Below, piece after piece: positions 1 to 8,728 of a stretch of DNA of 64,000 nt; within the stretch, counting starts at the first letter, position 1, and each line of letters begins with the position of its first letter. The stretch lies in contig JAXGYX010000001.1 in assembly GCA_040772065.1 (NCBI GenBank), positions 1,922,001-1,986,000 of the forward strand. Direction: 5' to 3'. Both the position numbers and the translations under genes were made by a program. The DNA comes from JAXGYX01 sp040772065. GTDB lineage: Bacteria > Bacillota > Clostridia > Saccharofermentanales > Fastidiosipilaceae. A model generated the notes under the pieces. It saw nothing but the letters and a program-made list of their open reading frames with translations. It was not told the origin of the DNA and ran no database searches.

Positions 1-485
1 AACATGATTGGTCGGCGACCGTGCGCCCGCCGCGCTTGGGAGGCAACGAACGAAAAGGAGTGTTCGCGACCCGATCCCCGTTTCGTCCCAACCCGCTGGG
101 ATTGTCTTCGGTGAAGCTTGACTCGATCGTGATCGATGAAAAGCGGGGTCCGTTGCTTTATGTTTCCGGCGTAGATTTGATGGATCGCACACCAATCGTA
201 GATATCAAACCTTATATTCCCGTCGGGGACTGCCATGTGGATGCCGCGCAGGGCTTTACACGTCACAATTCAAATCATTTGCTGCAAATTCAATTTCCGC
301 AAGAGTTGTTGACGATGGTTCCGGAAGATAAACGGACAGCGCTGTTCGGTGTCCTCAAACAAGATCCACGTCCGGCCTATCAGGACGACGCCGACCGTGA
401 GTATGGTATTGCCTTCGCCGGTCTGAACGTTCGCTTCAAGGTCTCAGATCAGGTGCTGGCCGTCACCTCTGTCACACCGTTGTGA
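1..485 (+). CDS. trmO: tRNA (N6-threonylcarbamoyladenosine(37)-N6)-methyltransferase TrmO, 5' truncated
   Basis: The reading frame is open from the first full codon at 3 and ends at TGA 483-485, so the start lies outside the window. The sequence RPPRLGGN followed by GVFATRSPFRPNPLGLS is the hallmark of the TsaA/TrmO (UPF0066) family, which uses S-adenosylmethionine to methylate t6A37 in tRNAs reading ACY codons. The conserved DIKPY(I/V)P motif follows around codon 66 of the visible part. The internal GTG at 21 could be taken for a start, but the family motif begins upstream of it, so I treat the gene as partial. It is followed by about 175 AT-rich bases and then a promoter, so it is probably the last gene of its transcript. 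The family is clear; only the N terminus is missing. Confidence 0.93.
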   Translation, partial: HDWSATVRPPRLGGNERKGVFATRSPFRPNPLGLSSVKLDSIVIDEKRGPLLYVSGVDLMDRTPIVDIKPYIPVGDCHVDAAQGFTRHNSNHLLQIQFPQELLTMVPEDKRTALFGVLKQDPRPAYQDDADREYGIAFAGLNVRFKVSDQVLAVTSVTPL

Positions 486-575
486 GCGATCACGGTCATA
501 CTTCTTTTATCCTGTTCAATTATTCTCTTAAAATTAATCATATTAAATTAGTAAGATATATTTGAATTAAATTGA

Positions 576-603
576 TTGATTAGCCTTATTAAACGTATAT
601 AAT
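576..603 (+). promoter_or_regulatory. SigA-type promoter for the Rrf2-cysK operon
   Basis: TTGATT (576-581), a 16-base spacer and TATAAT (598-603) lie in a very AT-rich region 58 bases upstream of the Rrf2 start codon. The -10 box is a perfect consensus. If the regulator is autoregulatory, as many Rrf2 proteins are, its operator should overlap this site; that is inference. Confidence 0.6.
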
Positions 604-661
604 GGGGTAAGTTAAAAGAATATTATTCATATTGAAATACTGGGAATAAGGAGTCGGATCG

Positions 662-1114
662 ATGTATATCACGACAAAAGGCCGGTACGGCGTACAGGCG
701 TTGACAGATCTTGCCATGTATTCACGGGACAAGCCGGTTTCGATAACAAAAATCGCCCGTCGCCAGAAGCTGTCGGCAAACTATTTGGAGCAATTGTTCG
801 CTTTGTTGAAAAAAAGTGATCTCGTCAAAAGTATCCGCGGCGCGGGAGGCGGTTACGTGCTTTCACGATCGGCGGATGAGATCAGCATGTTGGAGGTTTT
901 GCGTGTGTTGGAAGGAGAGATTGAACTCTCTGAGGCGCTCCACCGACCGGAGGTGTCCGATGTCGCGTTCAACACCATGATTTCGTGCAATCAGGCGCTT
1001 TGGCTTCCCTTGGAAAAATCACTCAGAGAACTATTGGGACAAGTGACTTTGCAAGACCTTTGTGATGAGCTCAACCGACAAAACACGATCTCCAGTGATT
1101 ACTACTACATATGA
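662..1114 (+). CDS. Rrf2-family transcriptional regulator, CymR-like
   Basis: The protein has 150 residues and the classic Rrf2 N terminus (MYITTKGRYGVQALTDLA). A winged helix follows, with the helix-turn-helix around residues 27-50 and the wing motif IRGAGGGYVLSR near 59-70. The IscR-type three-cysteine iron-sulfur cluster is absent: a single Cys sits near residue 104 in ISCNQALW, so direct Fe-S sensing like IscR is unlikely. The gene lies 45 bases upstream of cysK in the same orientation. In Bacillus and Staphylococcus, CymR represses sulfur and cysteine genes and uses CysK as a partner that reports O-acetylserine. The same pairing here points to a cysteine-metabolism repressor acting with the adjacent enzyme (inference from context). 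The start is supported by GGAG at 650-653. Confidence 0.88.
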   Translation: MYITTKGRYGVQALTDLAMYSRDKPVSITKIARRQKLSANYLEQLFALLKKSDLVKSIRGAGGGYVLSRSADEISMLEVLRVLEGEIELSEALHRPEVSDVAFNTMISCNQALWLPLEKSLRELLGQVTLQDLCDELNRQNTISSDYYYI

Positions 1115-1159
1115 TGGCGGGATGAGATGATTCATAGCCAATTTTGAAAGGAAACCAAA

Positions 1160-2098
1160 ATGAGTAAAATTTATCGAGATGTTGCTGAATTGATTGGCGA
1201 CACGCCGCTATATGAGGTATCTAATATTGAAAAGAATGATCGTTTGGCAGCGCGTGTTTTGGTCAAACTGGAGTCCTTCAATCCGGCGGGCAGTGTTAAA
1301 GACCGTATCGCGTTCGCCATGGTCGCCAAGGCGGAAGAGGATGGATTGATCAAACCGGGCGATACGATTATTGAGCCGACGAGTGGGAATACCGGTATCG
1401 GCCTCGCGGCGATAGCGGCTTCAAGGGGTTACCGGTCCATTTTCGTGATGCCGGAAAGCATGAGTGTGGAGCGTCGGAAGATCCTACAGGGATATGGCGC
1501 GCGAATTGTGTTGACTCCCGCTGATCAGGGGATGAAGGGAGCGATCGCGAAGGCGAATGAACTGAACAACGAGATCGAGGACTCGTTTATCCCCAGTCAG
1601 TTTGAAAACCTGGTCAATCCGCTCGCACATGAGCAGACGACCGGGCCGGAGATCTGGCGTGACACCGACGGCGAAGTCGCCGCCTTTGTCTCAGGAATCG
1701 GCACGGGCGGGACCGTCAGCGGAGTGTCTCATTATCTGAAACGACAAAATCAAAGCATTCATATTGTGGCGGTCGAACCGTCCGGTTCTCCCGTGCTGTC
1801 GGAAGGACATGGCGGTGCGCATAAAATCCAGGGCATCGGTGCGGGTTTCATTCCCAATACGTTGGACACCCAGTCTTATGATGAGGTGATCACGGTCGCG
1901 GATGATGACGCTTTGCGCACCTCGCGCAGAATGGCGCGGGAGGAGGGTGTGCTGGTCGGCATCTCCTCCGGAGCGGCTCTCTGGGCGGCGTTGGAACTTG
2001 CTAAAAGACCGGAGTTTAAGGATCAGACGATTGTCGCTCTTTTGCCCGACACCGGCGAGCGTTATTTGTCGACCGCCCTCTTTGAATTTGAATCCTGA
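1160..2098 (+). CDS. cysK: Cysteine synthase A (O-acetylserine sulfhydrylase)
   Basis: This PLP-dependent enzyme makes cysteine from O-acetylserine and sulfide. The 312 residues match the usual family length. Visible motifs are the PLP lysine in NPAGSVKDRIA (about residues 42-52), the substrate loop TSGNTGIGLA (about 75-84), the phosphate-binding loop GIGTGGTVSG (about 176-185) and GISSGAA near the C terminus. AAAGGAAACC precedes the ATG. The gene is co-transcribed with the upstream Rrf2 regulator and ends at a clear terminator. In related bacteria CysK also acts as a co-repressor of CymR, which fits the gene order here. Confidence 0.96.
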   Translation: MSKIYRDVAELIGDTPLYEVSNIEKNDRLAARVLVKLESFNPAGSVKDRIAFAMVAKAEEDGLIKPGDTIIEPTSGNTGIGLAAIAASRGYRSIFVMPESMSVERRKILQGYGARIVLTPADQGMKGAIAKANELNNEIEDSFIPSQFENLVNPLAHEQTTGPEIWRDTDGEVAAFVSGIGTGGTVSGVSHYLKRQNQSIHIVAVEPSGSPVLSEGHGGAHKIQGIGAGFIPNTLDTQSYDEVITVADDDALRTSRRMAREEGVLVGISSGAALWAALELAKRPEFKDQTIVALLPDTGERYLSTALFEFES

Positions 2099-2142
2099 CT
2101 CAACTCTTTCGTTCGACAAAGTGGACGCCAACTCTTTTTTTG

Positions 2143-2180
2143 AGAACTCCGCAGATGATGTCCGCGGAGTTCTTGTTTTT
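2143..2180 (+). terminator. Rho-independent terminator after cysK
   Basis: AGAACTCCGC (2143-2152) pairs perfectly with GCGGAGTTCT (2164-2173), giving a 10-bp stem with an 11-base loop, followed by a T-rich run to 2180. It ends the Rrf2-cysK transcript. Confidence 0.9.
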
Positions 2181-2233
2181 CATCTTTAATTGAATCTGCT
2201 AGAATATGAAAAGATTTTTCGGAGGTCTGATTA

Positions 2234-2902
2234 ATGGATGAAAATCTTAAAACCACAGAACTATTTGATTTAAGCCATACATTGGCGAAAGAGTACTTAA
2301 GTGAATTCGAGATGCCTTGGGACGCGATCCCGGGGATCGCGGACTGTATCAAAGCGATTGGCCGGACGTTGTCGCCGGACGAATTTGATCATCCGGCCGA
2401 AGATGTTTGGATCTCGAAACAGGCGACGGTGTTCGAGTCGGCGTATATTACCGGTCCTTGCATCATTCTCGCCGGCACCGAGGTTCGGCACTGTGCGTTC
2501 ATTCGCGGATCCGCGTTGGTGGGAGAGAATTGTGTGGTCGGGAATTCAACCGAATTGAAAAACGTCATTTTGTTCAACAATGTTCAAGTGCCACATTTTA
2601 ATTATGTAGGTGATTCCATTTTAGGATATCGCTCACATATGGGAGCCGGCAGCATTACGTCCAATGTCAAGGCGGATCAGTCGGAAATCTGTGTGAATGG
2701 TGAATGTCCAAAAATTGAGACCGGACTCAAGAAAATGGGCGCCATAATTGGCGACGGGGTTGAGATTGGCAGCAATTCAGTCTTAAATCCGGGAACGATT
2801 ATCGGGAAAAACAGTACGATCTACCCGCTGTCCATGGTTAGAGGAACTGTGCCGAAAAATGTGATTTACAAAACAAATGGGGAAACTGTGAAACGTCTGT
2901 AA
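2234..2902 (+). CDS. Left-handed beta-helix acyltransferase/nucleotidyltransferase-like protein
   Basis: The 222-residue protein has a short helical N terminus (about 1-60) followed by hexapeptide-repeat sequence typical of left-handed beta-helix enzymes. The stretch NYVGDSILGYRSHMGAGSITSN (about 125-146) closely resembles the acetyltransferase half of GlmU. There is no N-terminal pyrophosphorylase signature, so it is not a complete GlmU. It may acylate or bind a sugar nucleotide or similar metabolite. GGAGG at 2221-2225 sets the ATG start. The gene stands alone between the cysK terminator and the next gene. The fold is confident; the substrate is unknown. Confidence 0.75.
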   Translation: MDENLKTTELFDLSHTLAKEYLSEFEMPWDAIPGIADCIKAIGRTLSPDEFDHPAEDVWISKQATVFESAYITGPCIILAGTEVRHCAFIRGSALVGENCVVGNSTELKNVILFNNVQVPHFNYVGDSILGYRSHMGAGSITSNVKADQSEICVNGECPKIETGLKKMGAIIGDGVEIGSNSVLNPGTIIGKNSTIYPLSMVRGTVPKNVIYKTNGETVKRL

Positions 2903-2998
2903 ATTTCACAACAATCAATTTTGTTTTCGATATAATAAACCATGCGATTGTGACGAGCGACTCGCAATTCTTTTACGATAATCAGAACGGAGATAGGC

Positions 2999-3889
2999 AT
3001 GGCGGAAGAAAAAGATAAACAGATCGTGAATCCGGTGGAGGATGGCGGTTCCGCGTTGGAACAGGCGGAGCAATCACAGTCCTTGGAACAGCAGGATCAC
3101 AAACATGAGTATAAGATTGAGTTTGCTCATCTAATTAATCGCAATCCGGAATATGTCTGCAAAAAGTGCGGGGCTAAATTGCGACCGGTGATGGGCATTC
3201 GCATTGTTGAAAAGATCGCCTTTTATGTCATGTTGGCGATTATTTTGTTTTCCACCGATCTTGGCAAAAGCACCACGGATCAGCCACAGTCAAACACTAC
3301 CCTGATCTGGTTGGCGAAAATTGTCGGTGGCTTATTGTTTTATTTTGTTGTGCGATTGATCTTGGCCCGATTTGGCCACGTCGAACCGATCCCCGAGCCA
3401 ATTGCCGTCAAAGTCGAATTGACGGAGGAACAAAAAGCCGAGAAGATTGCGCAAGAAGAGGAGCTCAACAAGCGGCAAGAAGAAATTTCCGCGGAAAAAC
3501 AGGCGCTTGTCGATCTGTACAAACAATATGAAACGGATCGTCCGGAAGAAGACGTGTCGGCGCCGTCCGAAACACACATCGAAGAAGACACCGGTCCGGT
3601 CTGTGAACACAAATTGAAACAGACCTGGAAAAACTATATTCCCGGGAAGCAGACGTTCACATGCTTAAATTGCGAAAGCAAGCTGAAACTGACCAAGAAG
3701 CAAAGCAATGTCATCAACATAGTCGCGCTTGTGGCTTTCTTTGCTCTGTTGCTCAAAGATACGCTGGACTTGTCGATTTCGTTTGGTGAATACAGTCTGA
3801 AAGTTTTGCTGGTGTTGGTTATCATGGGCGTCACACAGGCCATTGTGATCAATGTGTATCCGCTCAGGGGGGAAGACGAGGAACCATGA
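2999..3889 (+). CDS. Membrane protein with two CxxC zinc-ribbon-like segments, function unknown
   Basis: I do not recognise a named family for this 296-residue protein. A hydrophilic N terminus of about 45 residues leads to a first H/C-rich knuckle (residues 38-68, YVCKKCGAKLRP). Two hydrophobic segments follow (about 75-92 and 103-121), then a charged coiled-coil-like stretch rich in Glu/Lys/Gln (about 140-180). A second CEH...CLNC knuckle comes near residues 201-227, and two more transmembrane helices complete the protein. The repeated arrangement of knuckle plus two helices suggests an internal duplication. The start is supported by GGAGA at 2990-2994. A bidirectional terminator separates it from the convergent nadE. 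Confidence 0.7.
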   Translation: MAEEKDKQIVNPVEDGGSALEQAEQSQSLEQQDHKHEYKIEFAHLINRNPEYVCKKCGAKLRPVMGIRIVEKIAFYVMLAIILFSTDLGKSTTDQPQSNTTLIWLAKIVGGLLFYFVVRLILARFGHVEPIPEPIAVKVELTEEQKAEKIAQEEELNKRQEEISAEKQALVDLYKQYETDRPEEDVSAPSETHIEEDTGPVCEHKLKQTWKNYIPGKQTFTCLNCESKLKLTKKQSNVINIVALVAFFALLLKDTLDLSISFGEYSLKVLLVLVIMGVTQAIVINVYPLRGEDEEP

Positions 3890-3975
3890 AGAACAATGCC
3901 GGAGGCTGAGTGGGGTTGTCGTCGTTTGATTGAACTGATCACTTTCATGTTTTATCATACTTGTGGTATTCAATA

Positions 3976-4011
3976 AGAAAGATGGATTGGCGCGGGCCAA
4001 TCCATCTTTCT
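3976..4011. terminator. Convergent (bidirectional) terminator hairpin
   Basis: A 16-bp perfect stem (3976-3991 with 3996-4011) and a 4-base loop lie between the plus-strand membrane protein and minus-strand nadE. T-tracts are weak on both sides, so termination efficiency is uncertain, but the placement and stem strength fit a shared terminator. Confidence 0.7.
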
Positions 4012-4039
4012 CGATTATAGAGTTAAATCTAAATGAGCG

Positions 4040-6025
4040 TCACAATTCCTCAAGAGACTTGAGCCAAAGTTCGCTGTCAGCGTCGGAAGGCATGCGCCAA
4101 TCGGTCCGGGGGGACAGACTGACGCTGCCCACCTTCGGACCATCCGGCATGGCTGAGCGCTTGAACTGCTGGTTGAAAAAGCGCCGGTAATACGCGCGCA
4201 ACCATTTCAAAATCGTTTCATCATCATAATATGTTCGCTCGACCGCGCCCGGTTTGGGCGGAACGGAAAACGCCCGGGACGCGAGGGCGTAAATCTTTTG
4301 CGGTGTATATCCGTATTTCAAGCTGTTGAAGATAAAAAAATCATGCAATTCGTACGGGCCTGTGCTGGACTCGGTGTGTTGCGAGATTTCTCCCTTTTCA
4401 TCGGGCGGCAGCAGCTCGGGACTGATGGGTGTATCCAGGATGTCCATCAACAGCCGCGCGGTACGTGGATTTGATTCGTTCTCCGCGACATAGTTCACGA
4501 TATGGCGGATCAATGTTTTGGGAACGGAGCCATTTAAGCCGTACATGCTCATTTGATCTCCATTGTATGTGCACCAACCAAGAGCCAGTTCGCTGAGATC
4601 ACCGGTCCCAATTACCAGTCCGTTCAGCTGGTTCGCGATGTCCATCAGGATCTGGGTGCGTTCTCTGGCTTGACTATTTTCGTACGTGATGTCTTTTTTG
4701 CCTATGTCGTGACCAATATCAATGAAATGTTGTCGCACCGCGGACGAGATGGAGATTTCGCGAATGGTGACACCCAGCTCTTGCATTAAGTTGAGCGCGT
4801 TCGTATAGGTTCGGTCGGTTGTGCCAAAACCGGGCATGGTCACGCCGATGATTTCCTCCATCGGCCACTGATTGATACGATAGGCCTCTCTTGTGGCGAG
4901 CAACGCGAGTGTGGAATCCAATCCACCGGAGACGCCAATCACACTTTTAGTGCTATGGATATGTCGGAGGCGCCGAGACAGCCCGTGAGCTTGGATGGCA
5001 AGCACTTCGGCACATTGTCGATCGCGATCGTCCTTTTGTGTTTGGATGAATGGATGGGGATCAATTTCGCGCAAAGAGATAAGTGAACGGCGTGGCTCGG
5101 CTGTCTCGCCTGCCTGAATGACAGGCAAACGGGGCCCGTCAGACCATTCTTGAGCGAAACCGGAATTTTGTCGGCGTTGATTGGATAAAAGGTCGGTGTC
5201 CACGACAGCCAGGGTCAACTCGTCCGAGTCTTTCGCAAATGGTTTTCGTTCAGCTAACACGTCGCCATTTTCGGCAATCAAAGAATGACCGCCATACACC
5301 ATGTCCGTTGTTGACTCGTCCGAGCCCGCCCCCGCGTACAGATAGGCGCAGTCGAGACGCGCGCTCTGTTGGCTGACCAGCTCGCGGCGATAGTTTGACT
5401 TTCCGACCAACTCACCTTCGGCGGACAGGTTGACGATCAGCTGCGCCCCTTCCAGCGCCAAACGATTGCTGATGGGGGCGGGGCCCCACAGATCTTCGCC
5501 GACCTCGGCTCCGACCACAATGGTCTCCGCGCCATTTGAAAGCTCGATCAAGGTTTGACCAAATGGCACAGGCCGCTCGTCGATTTGCGTAAACGCCGGA
5601 TCAACTTGGTTAATCGCCGTGCCTGACGTGAACCAGCGCCGTTCATAGCGCTCTTGTGTGTTTGGTATATATGTTTTTGGGATCAATGCCAAGACCTGTC
5701 CATCCTTGATCGCCGCCGCACAGTTGAACACATGCTCACGATAGAGGACAGGCAGACCGACAAAGATGAGCATCCCCGGCCAGTCAGCCGATCGTTTCGC
5801 CAGACTGACGCAATTTTGCCACGCGGAGCGCAACAGTTGTCGCTGAAAAAAAAGATCCCCACATGTTGATCCGGTTAGTGAAAGTTCCGGAAAGACCAGA
5901 ATGGTGACGTCCTTGTCGAAGGCGTTTTGCGCGAGCGACTCAATATGAAGTCGGTTCGCGTTGGGATTCGCGATCCGGATGCGCGAAACGGCGGTGCCGA
6001 CCAAAACATATCCAAATTGTTTCAT
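4040..6025 (-). CDS. nadE: NAD+ synthetase with N-terminal glutaminase (nitrilase-fold) domain; glutaminase Cys replaced by Gly
   Basis: The protein has 661 residues, the length of two-domain NadE. The nitrilase-like N-terminal half (about 1-290) has the catalytic Glu in VFPELSLTG (E47) and Lys in IPKTYIPN (K117). The motif that should carry the nucleophile reads VGAEVGEDLW, with Gly at about 176 (GGC, plus-strand 5498-5500) instead of Cys. The synthetase half has the SGGLDST ATP loop and the GTGDLSELALGWCTYNGD segment, and looks intact. The enzyme should amidate deamido-NAD+, probably with free ammonia rather than glutamine if the substitution is real. I chose ATG 6025 over the upstream TTG at 6040 because AGGAG sits 7 bases before the ATG and the TTG overlaps that site. 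Confidence 0.92.
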   Translation of the reverse strand: MKQFGYVLVGTAVSRIRIANPNANRLHIESLAQNAFDKDVTILVFPELSLTGSTCGDLFFQRQLLRSAWQNCVSLAKRSADWPGMLIFVGLPVLYREHVFNCAAAIKDGQVLALIPKTYIPNTQERYERRWFTSGTAINQVDPAFTQIDERPVPFGQTLIELSNGAETIVVGAEVGEDLWGPAPISNRLALEGAQLIVNLSAEGELVGKSNYRRELVSQQSARLDCAYLYAGAGSDESTTDMVYGGHSLIAENGDVLAERKPFAKDSDELTLAVVDTDLLSNQRRQNSGFAQEWSDGPRLPVIQAGETAEPRRSLISLREIDPHPFIQTQKDDRDRQCAEVLAIQAHGLSRRLRHIHSTKSVIGVSGGLDSTLALLATREAYRINQWPMEEIIGVTMPGFGTTDRTYTNALNLMQELGVTIREISISSAVRQHFIDIGHDIGKKDITYENSQARERTQILMDIANQLNGLVIGTGDLSELALGWCTYNGDQMSMYGLNGSVPKTLIRHIVNYVAENESNPRTARLLMDILDTPISPELLPPDEKGEISQHTESSTGPYELHDFFIFNSLKYGYTPQKIYALASRAFSVPPKPGAVERTYYDDETILKWLRAYYRRFFNQQFKRSAMPDGPKVGSVSLSPRTDWRMPSDADSELWLKSLEEL

Positions 6026-6207
6026 ATGGATTCTCCTCAATGCTCAGATGATCCTATTATACGCTACCTCAACTTTGTATTGTAATATGAGCAAATGATG
6101 AAAATCGTGAACACGTCTTTGTCGTTATATGATAATATAATGGTTGATTCTTGAGCGAAAAACGATAATTCTAATTACAGTCTATGTTTTCCCAAGGAGG
6201 ACCCATC

Positions 6208-6981
6208 TTGAAACATAAACGATTAAATGCCATTGTGGACTATCTAAAAACACATAATCAGGCGACGATCCGTGAATTGGCGGAACGATTCGAGGTCTCC
6301 GAAATCACCATTCGGCGTGACCTGACGATCCTGGATGAAAATGGTGTGATAAATAAGGTATACGGCGGAGCGGTTTACAATTTTGATAAAATTCATCAAA
6401 AATTGGAGATCCCGATATCCAAGCGGCAGGCAGAAAACATCAGCGCGAAACAAAAGATAGGCGAATTGTCCGCCACGCTGGTGGAAGATGGCGACACAAT
6501 ATTTGTCGACACCGGCTCGACGGTCTACCGTATGATTCCCCATCTACAGCGATTCAACAATCTGACCATTGTGACAAATAGTTTGGACGGTCTGCTTGCC
6601 GGCTCCACATTGTCCGGCATCAGATTGCTAACCGTGGGCGGTGTGTTTCAACCGGACACGCATTCATTCGCAGGCAGCTATAGTGAGTACGCGCTGGATC
6701 GATATAGCTTCAACAAGTCATTCATCTCGGCCGTTTCGGTCTCTCCCGAAAGAGGGGTGTCGAACAACAACATCTATGACACGGCCATCAAACGGACCGC
6801 TATTAAAAACAGTCAAAAGTCATATTTAGTGGTGGACGGCAGCAAATTCTCACAGGACGCGTTTAATAATTTCGCGGCATTGAATGAATTTAGCGGCCTG
6901 GTGACTGATGTCGACCCGGGTGATAAGATCGAGGAATATTGCAAGGCGCAAAACATGCTGCTTATGTACGAGAATGAATAG
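6208..6981 (+). CDS. DeoR-family transcriptional regulator
   Basis: The 257-residue protein has an N-terminal DeoR helix-turn-helix (about residues 5-55, including VSEITIRRDL and the GGAV wing end). A sugar-phosphate-binding DeoRC domain follows, with the motifs GDTIFVDTGSTV, TIVTNS and the C-terminal VVDGSKF. Such proteins usually repress sugar catabolic genes and are induced by a phosphorylated sugar. The start is TTG 6208: AAGGAGG (6194-6200) lies exactly 7 bases upstream, whereas an in-frame ATG at 6184 precedes that ribosome site. No sugar operon is adjacent, so the target is unknown; the gene is monocistronic and convergent with dus. Confidence 0.9.
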   Translation: MKHKRLNAIVDYLKTHNQATIRELAERFEVSEITIRRDLTILDENGVINKVYGGAVYNFDKIHQKLEIPISKRQAENISAKQKIGELSATLVEDGDTIFVDTGSTVYRMIPHLQRFNNLTIVTNSLDGLLAGSTLSGIRLLTVGGVFQPDTHSFAGSYSEYALDRYSFNKSFISAVSVSPERGVSNNNIYDTAIKRTAIKNSQKSYLVVDGSKFSQDAFNNFAALNEFSGLVTDVDPGDKIEEYCKAQNMLLMYENE

Positions 6982-7001
6982 GATGGGTTGGTGTGACCTG
7001 C

Positions 7002-8096
7002 TCAACAAGGGTTGGCGTGGTCTGCCCATCCACGCCATTCCGTGAGCAAGGTGACCACATCGTCACGCGATTCAATCTCAACCGCTCGTCGTCTCAATTC
7101 GACCGCACCGGGCGTTCCTTTGGTATACCAGATTAAAGTCTTGCGAAACTCCGGCAGGGCGACGCGTTCGCCGCGCGCCCGGATCAAACCGTCCAAATGT
7201 TCCAAGATCACCGGACTCATCTCCGCGACGCCCGGTTTTGTGGAACGACCTTCGATCAGGTTGCGAAACAGCCAGGGATTGCCCTGCGCGGCCCGTCCGA
7301 TCATGACCCCCTGTGCTCCGGTCTGACGAAACGCCGCGTTCATGCTGTCCGGATCTTTGATGTCGCCATTCGCGATCACCGGCACCGGTGATGAGCGGGA
7401 ATTGGATCGCAGGCCGGCCGCCTTGGCGGCCAGCACAACTTCGCGGATGCAACTCCAATCCGCCTGCCCGCCATACATCATCGAGGCGGTGCGCCCATGC
7501 ACTGTCAGCATGTCCGCGCCCGCGTCCAACATCCGTTTTGCGAACTCGGCGGCGCTGTTGTCACCGTTTGCGAAACCTTTGCGAAACTTGACGGTCAATG
7601 GTTTGCCCACACTATGTAGGAGATCAGCGCTGACACGTGCGATCCTCGCCGCAGTTTCAGGTGTTTTCATCAGCCCCGCCCCCGCCCCGGTCTTGGTGAC
7701 TTTCGGAACCGGACACCCCATATTGATGTCGACTCCGGCGCATTGACTCAGCAACGGATGATCCAATATGGTATTGCAGGCGGCGACGAAATCATCCGGA
7801 TCAAAACCAAACAATTGAATGAATACGGGATTTTCCTTTGGATCGATCTCAATGTAACGAATATTTTTGCGATTGATCCCTCCATAGCGGATGCCTCTGG
7901 CGCTGACCAGCTCTGTCACCGTGGCGCCTGCTCCAAATCGACGACAGATTTGGCGATAACAAAGCTCGGAGGCGCCCGCCATGGGCGCGAGAAAAAGATT
8001 GTTATCGGTGGTCAGCAAGTCATCGCCCAATGTCAACGGTCGAATAGGTGACAAAGTTGGTTCGGGCCGTGCCGCTTGGTCGGTTTCAAGTGTCAT
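7002..8096 (-). CDS. dus: tRNA-dihydrouridine synthase (DusB-like)
   Basis: This FMN enzyme reduces specific uridines in the tRNA D-loop. The 364-residue protein shows the family start FLAPMAG (about 35-41), the catalytic cysteine in NMGCPVPK (about 125-132), TVKFRKGF, LTVHGRTA and the flavin-phosphate loop GVMIGRAAQGNPWLF. An N-terminal extension of about 30 Pro/Arg-containing residues precedes the TIM barrel. GAGGT lies 7 bases before the ATG at 8096. It overlaps no other gene, runs convergent to the DeoR gene with only 20 bases between, and is divergent from tRNA-Arg. The exact Dus subfamily cannot be set by eye. Confidence 0.93.
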   Translation of the reverse strand: MTLETDQAARPEPTLSPIRPLTLGDDLLTTDNNLFLAPMAGASELCYRQICRRFGAGATVTELVSARGIRYGGINRKNIRYIEIDPKENPVFIQLFGFDPDDFVAACNTILDHPLLSQCAGVDINMGCPVPKVTKTGAGAGLMKTPETAARIARVSADLLHSVGKPLTVKFRKGFANGDNSAAEFAKRMLDAGADMLTVHGRTASMMYGGQADWSCIREVVLAAKAAGLRSNSRSSPVPVIANGDIKDPDSMNAAFRQTGAQGVMIGRAAQGNPWLFRNLIEGRSTKPGVAEMSPVILEHLDGLIRARGERVALPEFRKTLIWYTKGTPGAVELRRRAVEIESRDDVVTLLTEWRGWADHANPC

Positions 8097-8203
8097 CCGT
8101 TTACCTCGCTCAAGATCGTGGAGTTTTTGCCTAAAGTTTTTGCCTAAAATGATAATACTTTATCCCAAGGATGATAATGTAGAGAATTCAAATCCGCAAA
8201 TAT

Positions 8204-8232
8204 TTGCAAACAAAGCGTCACATTCGTATAAT
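8204..8232 (+). promoter_or_regulatory. Promoter of the tRNA-Arg gene
   Basis: TTGCAA (8204-8209), a 17-base spacer and TATAAT (8227-8232) lie about 41 bases upstream of the mature tRNA 5' end. The spacing is ideal and the -10 box is consensus. Confidence 0.65.
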
Positions 8233-8273
8233 GAATGTCGTTTAATAAATGTCAACGATTTATGTAGTGACAC

Positions 8274-8348
8274 GCTCCAGTGGCCTAATGGATAAGGCAT
8301 CAGTTTCCGGAGCTGAGGATATGGGTTCAATTCCTATCTGGAGCGCCA
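8274..8348 (+). tRNA. tRNA-Arg (anticodon CCG)
   Basis: A full cloverleaf can be drawn. The acceptor stem GCTCCAG pairs with CTGGAGC. The D arm is GCC...GGC. The anticodon stem is TCAGT/GCTGA around loop TTCCGGA, which gives anticodon CCG. The T arm contains GGTTCAATTCC. CCA is encoded at 8346-8348. It reads the arginine codon CGG and is followed at once by a terminator, so it is a single-gene transcript. Confidence 0.96.
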
Positions 8349-8352
8349 TGCG

Positions 8353-8386
8353 AAACGTCGGAATCATAGTGATCCCGACGTTTTTT
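8353..8386 (+). terminator. Terminator of tRNA-Arg
   Basis: AAACGTCGG (8353-8361) pairs with CCGACGTTT (8375-8383), and the T run continues to 8386. It starts five bases after the tRNA CCA end. Confidence 0.88.
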
Positions 8387-8728
8387 GTCTCATAATATGA
8401 TCCTGATTGACCTTGCGTTTAATTTCGCGCGGCGTCTTTTTATCAATATCAATAATTTGTCCGGATAACCGGACAGCTTGACGGGGATTGCACCGGGTGC
8501 GTTCAAAATATAATGATATCGATTCAAAAATAGGCAGGTTGATTGAAGTCATTGGGTTCCGGAATCTTGGTTTTCCACTCGTTCAACATGAACTTTTAAC
8601 AAAAACACAAAACGGATGAAAAAGTTTCTGTGGAAATTGTACTAAATGCATAGTAGAATAATGAATGACGTTCCAAAAAACCTTCATCGGTGATTGGACG
8701 ATTTCAACCAAGATTGGGGGAACGGAAT
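8387..8728. other. Intergenic region upstream of the EF-G-like gene
   Basis: About 340 bases have no convincing gene; the only open frame is short, on the minus strand, and without a ribosome site. The last 120 bases are AT-rich and presumably hold the promoter of the EF-G paralogue. A TAGAAT (8652-8657) could be its -10 box, but I see no good -35 partner. Nothing else is recognised. Confidence 0.4.

Noticed and set aside
486..661. T-box or other cysteine-linked riboswitch before the Rrf2-cysK operon
   Set aside because: The leader after the promoter is too short and lacks a T-box sequence or terminator.
8387..8552. Minus-strand frame after the tRNA-Arg terminator
   Set aside because: 62 codons with no ribosome site, overlapping the terminator, no protein-like features.
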